From the NCBI RefSeq assembly GCF_014898055.3, contig NW_023602073.1, forward strand, positions 82,254,678 through 82,318,677: 64,000 nt of DNA. The letters are read 5' to 3'. The stretch is from Talpa occidentalis (Eukaryota; Chordata; Mammalia; Eulipotyphla; Talpidae). A model generated the notes under the pieces. That model did not search any database. It had not been told where the DNA came from and saw only the letters and a list, made by a program, of their open reading frames with translations. Below, one piece after another: positions 12,570-23,697 of the stretch. Within the stretch, counting starts at the first letter, position 1. The number at the start of each line of letters is the position of its first letter. Made by a program: the position numbers and the translations under genes.

Positions 12570-12995
12570 GTCAACATTTTTTTAAAAATTTTATTTATTT
12601 ACTTATTTTAGCATAGAAGAACTGGGGTATAGGCCAGTGGTGCACAGTGTGAGAGGATTCACCAGAGACAGAGTGGGGAGCAGAACAGGCAGATTAACTG
12701 AAATACACTGCTGAGGGGAGCAGCAGGCGAGACAGGAGAGGTCTGCTGCGCCATGTGGGTAGCTCCCTGGCCGGGGATTGCATTAAGTGTACATATTGAA
12801 TTAGGTAAAATGGCCATTTTAACAGTGTAATTCTTCCAATCCATAGGCAGAGAATATCTTTCATTTCACTATGAGACCAACATTCCCTGATTCCAAAATC
12901 AGACAAGACCCAGCACAGAAAACGAAAACTGTAGACCTATATCTCTAATGAACATAGATGCAAAATTCCTTAATAAAATCTTTGCACCAACCTTA
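12570..12995 (-). mobile_element. SINE-L1 chimera with 5' inversion
   Basis: Read on the minus strand this is one composite. From 12778 down to the A-tail near 12577 it is the 3' two-thirds of the T+ SINE. Upstream, 12773-12868 is LINE-1 ORF2 (the 'WIGRI...KMAILP' region; plus-strand text 'aaaatggccattttaacag'). The two parts join at GGGGAT (12773-12778), which both parents contain. From about 12869 to 12993 comes another ORF2 piece in the opposite orientation ('gaccaacattccctgattcc' and the [16 protein letters not shown] region), as in twin-primed 5'-inverted L1 insertions. I could not confirm a target-site duplication. Confidence 0.65.
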
Positions 12996-12999
12996 AATT

Positions 13000-13310
13000 T
13001 ATATCATTCACCATTACTTAAATCACCCCCTCTACCACTTCCTCCCATCTCCCTTCCCCTTTTCCTCTGGTAACCACCAGTTTTGGTCAAAGTCTGAAAG
13101 ATGCTTTTGTTGTGTTTGTTAGATCATTTACTTTGTTACTTTATATTCCCCATAGTGAAACCACCTGGTATTTGTCTTCCTTGTTTTGATTTATTTGACT
13201 TAATCACCTCCAGTTTCATCTACATTGTCCCAATAATAAAATTTCCTCTTTCTTTTTATAGCAGAGTATTAGTTCACTGTGTGCGTGTTGGTGCCAGAAC
13301 AACTGCATAA
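13000..13310 (-). repeat. LINE-1 3'UTR fragment, older
   Basis: The plus-strand order 'cccttttcctctggtaacca', 'ccagttttggtcaaagtctg', 'ttgtgtttgttagatcattt', 'agtgaaaccacctggtattt', 'tttgatttatttgacttaat' matches the reverse complement of mammalian L1 3' ends ('...gtaaccaccagtttgttctctgtatctatgagtctg...'). No ORF. Confidence 0.55.
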
Positions 13311-13544
13311 TCTAAAAGAAAGTTCTTAACTTCATGATGATACTTACTTTAGAAATTTCAAGATGAAAATACATTCCACAAAATCTAAACAAATCAAATA
13401 TTCTAAATTCAAAACTAAGACCTGTTCTATTTAAATAATAATTAAACATGGCATAGCACCACCTCTTTTTTTATCAGATGTCTATCTCTTTCTATATACT
13501 ACCATTGAGTATATAATCTAGTGAATAAAGATGTCTGAAGCCAG

Positions 13545-13760
13545 ACTACAGAATTTCAAATCTCAGCTACCACATTTACAAGTTTTATGACCTTTGATAG
13601 CTTACTTTACCCCTCTGAATCTTTGTTTCTTGCCCATAAAAGCCAAGAATACTATATACCTCATGGGTTGTTAGAAGATTAAAGACAATTAATATATATA
13701 AACCATTTAGGGTAGGGTCTGATACGTAGTAGTCAATGGGTGATAGTTGCTATCTTCAAA
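13545..13760 (+). repeat. MIR-type SINE fossil
   Basis: The order 'tctcagctaccacatttac', 'agttttatgacctttgatag', 'ttacccctctgaatctttg', 'atacctcatgggttgttaga', 'agattaaagacaattaatat' and 'tagggtctgatacgtagta' follows the MIR consensus, which encodes 'ctgtgtgaccttgggcaagt' and 'gggttgttgtgaggattaaa'. Ancient, diverged, intronic. Confidence 0.6.
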
Positions 13761-13815
13761 CAGGGTTTAGCAAACCCTAAATTTTCAATTAAAGCTTGCT
13801 GAGTAAATAACTGTA

Positions 13816-14098
13816 GGGCCTCCCTGGTGGTGCAGGGTGTTAAAGTCAGTGCTATCAAGCTATAGGCAGCCACTACAGCGTGAGTTAGATCCCCGGCCAG
13901 GGAGCTAACCCATATGGGACAGCAGACCTCTCCTATCTCACCCACTGCTCCCCTCAGCAGTGTATTTCAGTAGGTCAGGCCGTTCTGCTCCCCACTCTGT
14001 CTCTGGTGAATTCTCTCACTCTCCTCCCCCCACACCTCTGGCCTACACCCCAGTTCTTGTATGCATTAAAAAAAAATAAATCTTCAAAAAAAAAAAAA
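13816..14098 (+). mobile_element. tRNA-derived T+ SINE
   Basis: Head 'gggcctccctggtggtgcag' with a one-base insertion after it, B-box region 'gagttagatccccggccagg' and a tail of ATTAAAAAAAAATAAATCTTC plus A-run. CTGTAG occurs just before the head and just after the A-tail (13811-13816, 14100-14105) and may be a short target-site duplication. Confidence 0.88.
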
Positions 14099-14339
14099 CC
14101 TGTAGCATTCACAACAGCCAAATATATGTAAACCTAAGTACAAAAATATCTTCAAATTACTTAAGCCCAAACAGCTCAATTCAGGAACTTATTTTGGAAC
14201 CACACATTACTGAGACAACTGAAATAGTATATCATTCAAATATTTAAATACCTACTGTGTGCTGGACACTGGAGAGACAACATATTTCCTGCCTTACACA
14301 TTAGTTCAAGCTAACAAAAACTTGAAAGCATTTTACACA

Positions 14340-14520
14340 ATTCAACAGGAACGCAGAAATCTTCAGGTCCGACAATCTTCATTTAAAGATAAGAAACTTG
14401 AAGTCCAGAAAAATTACAGATTGGCCAAATCTCCATGAGAGTTCAGAGTAACACTAGAACTCAGGTCTTAAAATTTCCATCTTAGCGTCTTTTCCCTATG
14501 CCACACTGACTCAAACTACT
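14340..14520 (-). repeat. MIR-type SINE fossil
   Basis: The plus-strand text 'cttcatttaaagataagaaa', 'cttgaagtccagaaaaatta', 'attggccaaatctccatgag', 'actagaactcaggtcttaaa' is the classic reverse-complement MIR signature (tttacagatgaggaaactgag ... cttgcccaaggtcac ... agaacccaggtct). It ends about 320 bp from LMBRD1 exon 2. Confidence 0.55.
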
Positions 14521-14898
14521 CAACATAAATAGAAACTAAGAATCTGATCTGCCAATTACAAAAGCCCTTCTAAGTTACTTATTTATTGCATTACTGTACA
14601 TCAAGTCAAACGTCAAGAGTGTGTGATGAGGCATAAAATAAAACCAACTATGACTATGTCATATCAATTGAGATTAACAAAAGGTATCTTTCATATTTGA
14701 AAGGCTGTTAAAAAGTTTTTATAACAGCTAATAGTACAATTCTAGTCTTCCATGTTCAATGTCACATTCTCAAGCTCTATGCTATTTTTCCATTGTCGTT
14801 AATTCCCAGAGACAAAACTAAAGTACAACATTTAATAACTACTGAACTTCAACACAACTGTCAAGAATTTGAATCACATAGTATATGATAACACTTAC

Positions 14899-15075
14899 CT
14901 TAAATGTACCATTTTGATTTTTCATGTAAGAAACTAAAAATATATCCACCGGTAGAAGTGCTGATGTGATAAGTGCAATTGCCAGAGAAAAAATTGCTGT
15001 TATGGTGGAAACAACTTCACTTTCCCGTTGACTTTGGTATTTACGAACATATATCCAGCAGAATGCCAAAATAGC
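14899..15075 (-). CDS. LMBRD1: LMBRD1 coding exon 2
   Basis: A 177-bp exon, exactly 59 codons, phase 0 at both ends. On the minus strand TTTTGTTTGTTTCAG precedes the peptide AILAFCWIYVRKYQSQRESE, and AAG|GTAAGT ends it after QNGTFK. It completes transmembrane helix 1 begun in exon 1, supplies a basic cytosolic turn (RKYQSQRESE) and encodes helix 2 (about residues 46-76, from VVSTIT to LVSYMK). An N-G-T sequon lies near residue 81. LMBD1 is a multi-pass lysosomal membrane protein of about 540 residues in human; loss of it causes cblF cobalamin disease (known for the family). No lesion is visible. Confidence 0.97.
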
Positions 15076-16036
15076 CTGAAACAAACAAAAAGAAATGTTT
15101 TGTTACTCTATATATTCTCTAAAACTGAGTTTAGCATGTGTTTCAAAGTTACTAATGGGAACTTTATGTCAATAAAGATCCTTTTAGATGTATAAGGAAA
15201 GTCCAATACTCACTATAAACTGGTTCAACATTTATAATTTTCAAAATCTATTTCATGAAAGCAGTAGGGCCTCACTTAGGTGCATTAACACAAGTTAACT
15301 AGTAAATAAGACACACAACACATATAAAATCAAGTAAAAGGGGTTGATAGATGTATGTTCACCAAGCAATGCAACTAGTTATGACTTCTCATATCATAAT
15401 AAATATCCATGAATATATTTCCCTGATAGATCTCACCAACCTAAAGAAGACACAACTAGAAGGTGTTTCATCCTAAGCTTATTATTTAAACATCCATCTT
15501 AAAAATAACTTTAATTGAAACTAAACTCTGTCCATTATAATAGTTGCATAGTGAGTAGCATTTTCAGCTAAAGATTAACTGCAGATAATGACCATGCAAT
15601 TGACACAATATAAAATAATTCAAATTTCTTTTCTTTTAATGTTGGCTGAGATTGTTTTGCTGTCATCAAAATTACAATGAAATGACATGCTAGTGCAGGA
15701 AACTACTTATTTGAGGACCTACTGTACTCTGATACCCTCCCCACAAATCCATTCAATCAGAAAGTGAAGCTCCTCCTGGCAACAGCGCTTTAAATGTCTG
15801 AGGATTCTAATCTGGGCCAACTGGAGAACCACTGTTTTAAATAAAATCTTTAAGATATCTGGGAAAAAAGTGGCATTTTTGTCCCTCTACTCTTTTCAAC
15901 TGATTACTTCTTTTCTGCGTATCCTAGTACAAGGACCTGAACTAGAATTAGAATCACCTAACCAGTTTCAGAGCTTTCAAATATCACAATCAAGAAACAA
16001 GAACAATTAAGCAACCCAGAAAAAAATCCCCTTTGC

Positions 16037-16328
16037 CAGGCCTCCCTGGTGGTGCAGGGGTCCAAGCCACTGCAAACTATCAAACTATCAAACTATCGCC
16101 AGCCACTGCAGCATGAGTTCGATCCCTGTTCAGGGAGCTAATCCACATGGCAAGACAGACCTCTCCTGTTTGGCCCTCTGCTCCCCTCAGCAGCGTATTT
16201 TAGTAGATCTGCCTGTTCTGCTCCCCACTCTGTCTCTGGTGAATCCTCTCATCCACCCCCACCACCACACCCCTCTGTCCTTCACCTCAGTTCTTGTATG
16301 TATAAATAAGTCTTTTTAAAAAAAAAAT
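16037..16328 (+). mobile_element. tRNA-derived T+ SINE
   Basis: Head 'aggcctccctggtggtgcag', with an extra 'aaactatcaaactatc' triplication of the CTATCA motif at 16075-16096, B box 'gagttcgatccctgttcagg', tail AAATAAGTCTTTTTAAAA. Flanks 'aaaaaatcccctttgcca' and 'aaaaaatcccatctgca' form a probable imperfect target-site duplication. Confidence 0.9.
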
Positions 16329-16334
16329 CCCATC

Positions 16335-16510
16335 TGCAGTTAACCCCTCTCTCAACTGTTCTCTGTCCCTTATGGATTCTGCTTTTTTCTTATAAAATAT
16401 AAGTATGTCCTCTTTTGAGCATGGTTTCTTTCAGTTAGCATAATGCATATGAAATCCGCTCACGCTGTTGTATGTTATTCTCTCACAGTACCAACATTTC
16501 AGTGGGGGTT
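16335..16510 (-). repeat. Old LINE-1 3' end fragment
   Basis: Plus-strand text 'ctctctcaactgttctctgt', 'tgagcatggtttctttcagt', 'tagcataatgcatatgaaat', 'cgctgttgtatgttattctc' matches the reverse complement of the ORF2 C-terminus/3'UTR border of older mammalian L1. Non-coding. Confidence 0.45.
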
Positions 16511-16828
16511 ATCACAGAAGGAAAAAATAAAATAGAAGAGAATTAACACTTTGGAACCTGTATGTTGGAGGGGGAAAAGTTCAGAAAGAAACCACCCAGA
16601 ATCAAAAAAAAAACTTCAGTTCATATTCTATTTACTTATACTATTTAGTAACTGGAATACTACTTACTACTCACCAATAGTATTTTCTAATTGGGGAAAT
16701 TACTTTTCATAAAATATTTACATTATATTAACTTTAAAGTTCAAAGTGAGCAGGTCTTATAGCAAAGAAGGAGTTTGCTGAAACCAAGTGGACAAGCAGG
16801 GAATGAACAATCCAAGTAAAACAGTTAA

Positions 16829-16935
16829 GTCAGCAGTTCGCACATTTTGTGGTCTTGGGATCCCTGTACAGTTTTAAAACTAAGAACCCCAAGAGATTTT
16901 TGTTATGTAGGTAGTTAGTATATTATAAACCAAAT
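16829..16935 (+). repeat. hAT-Charlie-like MITE remnant
   Basis: 'cagcagttcgcacattttgt', 'ggtcttgggatccctgtaca', 'gttttaaaactaagaacccc', 'aagagatttttgttatgtag' follows a common mammalian hAT MITE layout ('cagtggttctcaaactttt... ggacccctttacactcttaaaaattattgaggacccc'). Short and diverged. Confidence 0.45.
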
Positions 16936-19900
16936 GTCCTCATCTATAAAACAGGAATTAAAAATACATCTTTCAGAGCAGTTTGTAAGGATTAAAACAA
17001 AATATACTTTATAACAATGCCTGATAACAGTAACTGGTTTAGAATAGTAACTGATATTAAATGTCATATGAAATTACATCTTACATTATTTCATGGAAAA
17101 AACTGATACATAATTTTGCTAACATTAGGACAGTTCCCCAATTCTTCTGGAAAGATTCTACTTTAAAAGGTCTCAACATTAGGATTTTAAAAACTTCCTA
17201 GGTGGTTTTTAAGAAGGATGAGAACCATGGGGCATAGATAGAAATGACAAAAGACGAATGTTTGTTAAACTAAAGAGCACACAAACTTTCAGGATCTTTT
17301 TAAACTGTAGGTTCTGATTCAGTAAGGCTGGGTCTTACACAGTATATCCACCTAGTTTAAAGGGTGATGCCCTCACCATGAGTAATAAGAGTAAACTAGC
17401 TTTATTGAAATGGAGACTGTCTCAAACAGCAACGGAAAATGCAACTTGAAAGTTTTTATAAACAAAATTTTTTAAGATCTTGGAGTAGAAGGCTTAGTGT
17501 TGATGAAGTAAACATAGACAGGTTTGGAGGAACTAAAATGAACCATTCCTTCCTTACACAGATGAAACTGAGGTTCATTAGTTTGCCCAGATCACAAAAG
17601 TAGTCAATCTTAGCTCTTCATTTTTTTGCAGCTGATTGGCAGCAGTTCTCAAAGTATGTCTCAGTTCCTTAGCAGTACCAGAATCCTTTCTGGGGATTTG
17701 AAAGTTGAAAGCTATTCTCATCATAATAATAAAATGTCCTTTGCTTTTTCATTATGTCAATATTTGTACTCATGATGCATAAGCCATGGTATATAAAATT
17801 GCTGGCAAATTCAGCATAAGTCAAAATAAGAGCATCAAACTATACCAGTAGTTATGGCAGTCTTCACAACAATTTAACGTTTAGAAAGTATTTGACGAAG
17901 CAGTAAAAATTTTATTAAGCTTCAATCCTTGGGTCTTTTTAATTCTCCATGGGAGAAAATATGAAGTAAAATTTAAAGTGCTTCTATTGCACAACTAGGT
18001 CTAATGGCTGTCTCTAGGACAAAGTACCTCTATATAAAAGGTAAAAATTAAAACAGGTACTCTTTAAAAGGAACATCACTTTCATTTGAAAGCACATGTG
18101 TTATGGTTATTCTGTAAATGTTGTGGAAATGAACAGAGGAAACCTATCACTTCAAGAAAAACAACTGACAATATTTATTACCAATAATAAGATTCAAGCT
18201 TTCAAATGAAAACTGGATTTCTGAAAAAACTGTGAGCTTGACAATTTCTCAACACTCATTTGAGACTTTCATTGTGACAAGATCAGTGGTGTCAATAAAG
18301 AATGTAATATTTTGATATTATGTAAAGAAGTATATCCATATATGGAAGAGTTGCTAACTCAGTGTACCAGCATTTTCTAAATGCGCAATATTACAAAACC
18401 ATGAGTGGGGAAAAAAATTCCCTCAAAGTACAACATGGACAATTGGATTTTAATGTAATAAAATAAAATGTTCACTGATGAGATTTCAGATTCCATATTG
18501 CAATTAATCTTTAAGAAGCTATTACTTGTTGAATTTTGGTATAGTAGCAAATACCATCTACAATTATCTAAAAAATACGCTTCTGACTCCACATCACTGA
18601 AACTGGTTTTTCTTCATATATAGCAACCAAGCAAAAACATCAAGTTTCAAACTACTTAATTCTCTTCTCCTTTCACTTTGTTCTTGCTTATATGACCAAC
18701 TCACTATCTCCACTTTAATATCTTCTATCTACCTTTTCTTCCAATATTGCTTTCTATTTTCTGAAGCCCCATTTAATACCTGCTTCAAGAATTTTAATTT
18801 TCCCACTAACCTTCTGGCCCTCGTGCAAGCACATTTTGTGTGCACCCTCTACAACTTAGAATAAAACTACTGTAACTTAAATGTTCATTACTTGGTAACT
18901 GCCAAGCTATTTCCATTACACATTGATAGTGGTTACAAACTCTTTTTGTTTTCCTCTAAACCAAATGAATATGATGACCTGAAAAAGTCAGTGAACTCTT
19001 TGGAGACCAAGTAGAGTCAGTGTTTTTCATTTTCTCCACCAAGAGAAATACAGCATGTTCCAGTGTAAGGGCAATAATACTATCTGGGGAGAGGGTAGCA
19101 AGAGAAACCCGGGACATTCATTTCTCTGGAGACCTCTCACCTTAGTTTCCTGAAACTAAGAGACATCTCTATTTCAGGTGGCCACATAGAATTCTTCACC
19201 AGCTTTAGGACATTCTGCACTATTGGTATCTTAACTTCTGTATTCTCCCTCAAAGGTCTTTTTTTTGGGGGGGGGGCATGGAGGGGGACCCATCTTCCCT
19301 ACTACAAACAATTACTAGCATAGTACACTAGTTACAGACGCTGTGGTAATATCTGATATATAAAATAAAAATCAAACAATTCTTGATTCTTGACCTGCAG
19401 TTAAACGTGTTTGTTTTGCATTTTGTTTGTTGTCGTAATTCAAAACAAAATACTTTGGGACAGGAAGTAAAAACAACAGGACAGATGATAAAGACAGTAA
19501 AGAAGAAGAATAACAATGGGAGTGGATACAAAAAGAAACAAGTCGAACTGCCATGTAAAATAAAACCAAAGGTTTTAATATGGGGTAAGGAAGTAAAAAC
19601 CTAGGCCACTCTGGACCACTGAGGTGTTCGTTTTGCTCATTGAGCAAACAAGAAGAAGATGGTTGGGAAGAAGGAAGCTGCAGTCAGATGGGTGACAGTA
19701 TATACACCCTGATGTTGGCCAGAAATAGGGCACAGCTCTGCCCCACACAGGTTTCTACACCTATCAAGACAGAAAAGGAGTGTGAACCCTGGAAGTCAGA
19801 ACGAACAACTCACGTCATCAAGGCAAAATCGCACAATGGGCAGAGAAGGTTAGAGGCTCAATAATGCCAAGTGGAGAGAAAACGGGGGTAAAAAAAAGTC

Positions 19901-20346
19901 TGGAGAGGCAGAAGTTGGCCATTTAACAAGGCCAGCGCCTAGTGAACTTGCAGAGAGCCGGCGCCACAGCCCCCACACCGAGTGCTGCAGTCCTCCGGGG
20001 ACCAGAGGCCACCACACCCTGCTCCACCGTGCGGGGCTCCTCGGTGCCAAACTCCACCCGCCAAGCGTCCCAGTCAGGGAGGAGGGCCAGAGTTTCGCAG
20101 AAAGGAGACCTACAGTATTAGACGTCGCCAGGTGAGAGACCGCAAAAGCGGCCGGAAATCAGCTTCTCTCCCCCCACGCCCCCCGCTGCGCCGCCCCGAC
20201 ACAGTGAAGCCCCCCACTGTCCGTGCTAAGAGCCGGGCGGAGCGGAGCGAGGAAGGTCTCCCGGTCCAGAGAGGTCGGCTGTAGGATCAGCGCCTCCCTC
20301 TCCCCCACCAGTCCCAACACCGGGAAGCTCCAAGCGCCGCCCCTAC

Positions 20347-20424
20347 CAGTAGTAAAAGGCCGAATATGCACCAGCCGATCACCAGCTCTGCCGAAGCCGC
20401 GCCAGACGCCGCTACAGCCGCCAT
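20347..20424 (-). CDS. LMBRD1: LMBRD1 coding exon 1 (start codon)
   Basis: The chosen ATG (20424-20422) lies in AAGATGG, a good Kozak context, and opens 26 codons reading MAAVAASGAASAELVIGW and then CIFGLLLL, followed by the donor GTAGGG. The end is phase 0 and joins exon 2 without a break to complete transmembrane helix 1. The human protein starts at the equivalent point, with a slightly shorter alanine-rich N-terminus; here two or three extra small residues are present. The frame is also open upstream to another ATG at 20577, giving a possible 51-residue extension, but its proline/arginine-rich composition argues for 5'UTR rather than protein. Confidence 0.93.
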
Positions 20425-20436
20425 CTTCGCTTCCGG
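20417..20436 (-). promoter_or_regulatory. Adjacent ETS and YY1-type sites at LMBRD1 start
   Basis: On the minus strand CCGGAAG (20436-20430, the ETS/GABPA core) is followed at once by AAGATGGCGGC (20427-20417), the YY1 consensus, with the translation start inside it. This pairing is common just downstream of start sites in TATA-less housekeeping promoters and places transcription initiation close by. Confidence 0.7.
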
Positions 20437-20646
20437 CCCCGACGGCCTAGAGCGAAGAGGGTGGGGAAAGGGGAGGGGGACAGGGGAGAGAGCGCGAGGA
20501 CCGCGACGACCGCGCACCCTAAAGGTTAAAGGGGCGGAGGGGGCGGAGCAAGTGGTTGCCAAGGAGACCCGGCCCAAGAGCGTCCCCTGGTGTTGAGCCG
20601 GGCGGGGGCGGGGCGGCGAGCATGACTGGGGGAGGGGCGCGCCCGT

Positions 20647-20693
20647 GACGCCGTGACGTCACCCCGCCGGCCCGCGACGCCGTGACGTCACCC
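20647..20693. promoter_or_regulatory. Two tandem consensus CREs
   Basis: The palindromic cAMP-response element TGACGTCA occurs at 20654-20661 and 20683-20690. Each sits in the 18-bp unit GACGCCGTGACGTCACCC (20647-20664 and 20676-20693), so the pair arose by a 29-bp tandem duplication. They lie 230-270 bp upstream of the LMBRD1 ATG. Full palindromic CREs near CpG-island start sites typically bind CREB/ATF factors; activity here is inferred. Confidence 0.8.
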
Positions 20694-20720
20694 GGCCGCC
20701 GGCCCGCATGATGACGGAGG

Positions 20721-23683
20721 GCTCCGGGCAAGGGAGATGTCTCTGCTGCGCCGCTTCTTTTGAACATTTAATTCTGCCCAAACTGAAGGACTGGAAAAGC
20801 CAGGGAATGCAGCAAGGGTTGGACTAGCTGTGTGTGGAGAACCAAGCCAACCTCAGGCTTCCTCCCGGAAGGAAAGTTTATCCCTAGTGGCAGAACTCAC
20901 AACGTTGCAGGAATAGCTGACTCTGAGCAAAAAGTTTCCCAACTGCCCAAATGATATAATTTGCTGATATTTGGGGCCTGACTTAGTAAATGGACATTGC
21001 CTTGTCACGTGATGTTATGGCCTTTTTACTTAAATCTAAGCGTGCCTGTCAATTTCCATGATGGCTGTATAGCTTAATGGTATTTGCGTTCGTAAACATG
21101 TTCTTAGAGACATTACAGATCTTGTAATATACATAATTGAAGAAAACAGATGCTGCCATAGACCTATAGCGAAGCACAGGGAAATAGTTCCTGGCATGAT
21201 TTGCTTGGGTCTACTGGAGTGCAGGAATATATTTAACCACCAAATTGAACGATTAAGGCGCAACTTTATGAATTAGTCCCACCAACCCATAAATTATTGT
21301 CTGGGACATACCTGAGTCTATAACCCTGCAGAGGGAAAGAAATGGAATGCTCTTCCTACTAGAATGAGGAGCGAAGAAGAAAACAGATTGCAAATGAATA
21401 AACAGATTGCAAATGAATTGGTATCATCTTAAGCTAACTTTATGCTCTCTAAGCCTGCATATGACTCTCCTGTGGGACAGTCACTTCTCTGGAGACCTAT
21501 GTCCTTATAGTTTCTTTAAAATGAATACAGACATCTTTATTTCAGGTAGTCACTGAGCATTCCATTGCCAACTCCAGGACTTGTACTCTTATATCTGCAT
21601 GTGCTTGCTTTGGTCTCCTACATGCCCATTTGCTTGAAGGAAAGGCCTATTATAACCCCAGACCAGTTTTCTCATTTCCCACATGAACCAAATCCCCTTA
21701 GTATAATATGAACCTACATACCTTGCACCAACAACCTGTGAGGGCACAGGTCAACCCAATGTAAGTACATCCTTCTAGTTCACCATCAAGGAAAGTAGTC
21801 CTTTTTGGATATTCTGAGGAAATCAACCTATATTGCACAGTCTGCTGTAGTTCTCCCAGGCCTGAGGTGATCATGATTGCAGGTACCTTATTTCAAATCC
21901 TCCAAGTGGCTCCCTTGAGATCTCCTTCATTAGGCTGGGGTTAATGGATAACATCTCACCAAACTTGTCCACTCATATACCAGTCCTTGAGGTTAGAGGT
22001 GGGGATTCACTGACCAGCAAGAGCTTTCATGAAGAAATGGCTTCAATTTCTTTTCTTCCCACTCCAACCCATTTACTGATAGATTATTTGGCCAAGGGAC
22101 AATAAATTCATCTTACATCCCTTTTTGATTCTGCATATAAAAAAGATTTCATGTTTAGGAGGGAGGCAATGAATTAAAGACCGTAATCTTCACCACCACT
22201 AGAAACTTTGTGAAATTGGAATTTTTACCAAGAATACACTGAACCTTTTAAGTATCTGATGTGCCCTCCTTGAATTAAGACCATTTAATGAACTAGTTTT
22301 ATCCTTTTATGATACTGGATAATTGCTTAATTTTCAGATTGGAAAAGTAATAAATCTATGTTGCTGACAAGGGTAATTAGGTATAAGGATAGTTAGTGGT
22401 CTGAATCAGGTAAATTGGGAGAAATGGAAAAGAGAAAGTGAGGCGTCCGAGCAGGTAGAATGTACATGTCAACCCACTTCTGCATTCTTCTGCTGTGTTA
22501 GAGTATACTTTTCATTTGGCATACAGACATACCAGCAAGGACTGAACTCATTCCTGAACAATGTTTTTAAATCTAAGAAGTCTCTAATTATAATAGACCA
22601 GTATTCTTAAAAAATAATATTATTAATAATCTTAATTAGTTGCTTATCATTACGAAAGGAATACATGTTCATTTGTAAAATTTCCAGAGAGAAATAATTT
22701 AGAGAATGAGAAGTTCCTAAATTGACTTAGTCCTCCTCCTTGCACCAAGATACTTGCCTTTAAGACCTTTGAGGTTTTTATATGCACATTTTAACAGGTT
22801 CCATAAGGATGAAAAAAATCACTAATAAATTATCCTTTTATGCTCCTCTGGAACGATGAGAAATAAATTCATGTTATTTATAAGCTACCCAGTTTATGGT
22901 ATCTTTGTTATAAGCAGCCCAAATGGACTAAGATACTTGAAGTGACTGTAGAATTCCCTTACCTTGATCCTACCCAATAACTCTTAGGAAGGTATCAGGA
23001 TTTCTGTCAAATATGTTCCATTTAAGTTCAAAGAGACGACAGTATAGAGCCCATCACTTCCAAGGGGTTTAGTAAGAGGAAACATTATGCAAAACTTATG
23101 TCAAAACCAAGACCCCCTCCCCCTTGACTATATTAAGAGGGTTATAGCCTTTTGGAAGAAAGCAAAATTAAAAGAGAACTATCTTCCCTTTTTTCCCCTG
23201 ACCCTTGGCTTTTGAATAGTCCTGTGAAATTAATGGGAGGAGGACACACAAAGTATTCACCCACAAAGTTGAAGGGTATGGCCTGAATTTTGGGAGAAAC
23301 CCAACACTTGCTGCAAGTGCTGAGGGTAGCTGATTCATGAGGTGCCTGCTGCACAGTTGGCAACACACCTGTGTTGAAAAGTATCGTGGTGAAAGAAGGG
23401 TGTGGATTAGCTCCTCCCCATATTCCTACATTCCCCCCCACCCCCACACACAGAGTAACCCAGTAAACTCACGCTGAAGGCTTTGGTTAACTGCTCCTAA
23501 AACTACTCTATCATGGGCATATTCCTGAGACTATATCCTCTAGTGGAGAAGATCTTCCTGAGAATTCTCTCAGTCTAGACCAAGAACATGGGGACAACAG
23601 AAAGTTGAGAGAGCAGCCCCACTTGGGAAACCAGAACAGACAGTAATGACCTACAGAGAAGGTCATCTTGACACCAAAACCAA
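20721..23683. other. Intergenic, upstream of LMBRD1
   Basis: About 3 kb with no gene I can support. The 75-codon ORF at 21036-21263 and the two overlapping minus ORFs at 23142-23447 have no recognisable features. A short stretch at 22858-22940 ('gttatttataagctacccag', 'cccaaatggactaagatac') looks like the 3' end of an old MaLR LTR. Otherwise nothing is seen. Confidence 0.6.
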
Positions 23684-23697
23684 ACAAAGAGAATTTA

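Larger units (their letters stand above)
7916..14898 (-). other. LMBRD1: LMBRD1 intron 2
   Basis: About 7 kb between the exon 2 donor (GTAAGT) and the exon 3 acceptor (TATAG). Contains five SINE copies, a SINE/L1 chimera, a MER20-like element, MIR fragments and L1 debris, listed separately. Around 10590-10660 and 10930-11100 old L1-like sequence seems to be split by the SINE at 10664. The 140-codon minus ORF at 7993-8415 shows no family resemblance and no splice context, so I treat it as chance. The remainder is featureless AT-rich intron. Confidence 0.85.
15076..20346 (-). other. LMBRD1: LMBRD1 intron 1
   Basis: About 5.3 kb between the exon 1 donor (CTG|GTAGGG) and the exon 2 acceptor (TTTCAG|GCT). 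It holds one SINE, an old L1 end, hAT-like MITE remnants (about 15780-15835, 16829-16935, 17640-17725) and the inner part of the promoter CpG island at its right end. No second reading frame with gene-like character is seen; the 91-codon minus ORF at 19372-19647 is low-complexity chance. Confidence 0.85.
19930..20720 (-). promoter_or_regulatory. LMBRD1: LMBRD1 CpG-island promoter
   Basis: A sharply bounded GC- and CpG-rich block in otherwise AT-rich DNA, overlapping the first coding exon and its upstream region. GC boxes are at 20531-20537, 20539-20546 and 20599-20617. There is no TATA box in a sensible place, so initiation is probably dispersed, as at housekeeping genes. The start site itself cannot be fixed from sequence; the ETS and YY1 sites suggest it lies within roughly 100 bp upstream of the ATG (upstream meaning higher coordinates). 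Confidence 0.85.

Noticed and set aside
19850..20767. Several overlapping ORFs of 66-100 codons in the CpG island
   Set aside because: GC-rich DNA has few stops; only the minus-strand frame with the LMBRD1 N-terminus joins a downstream exon in phase.
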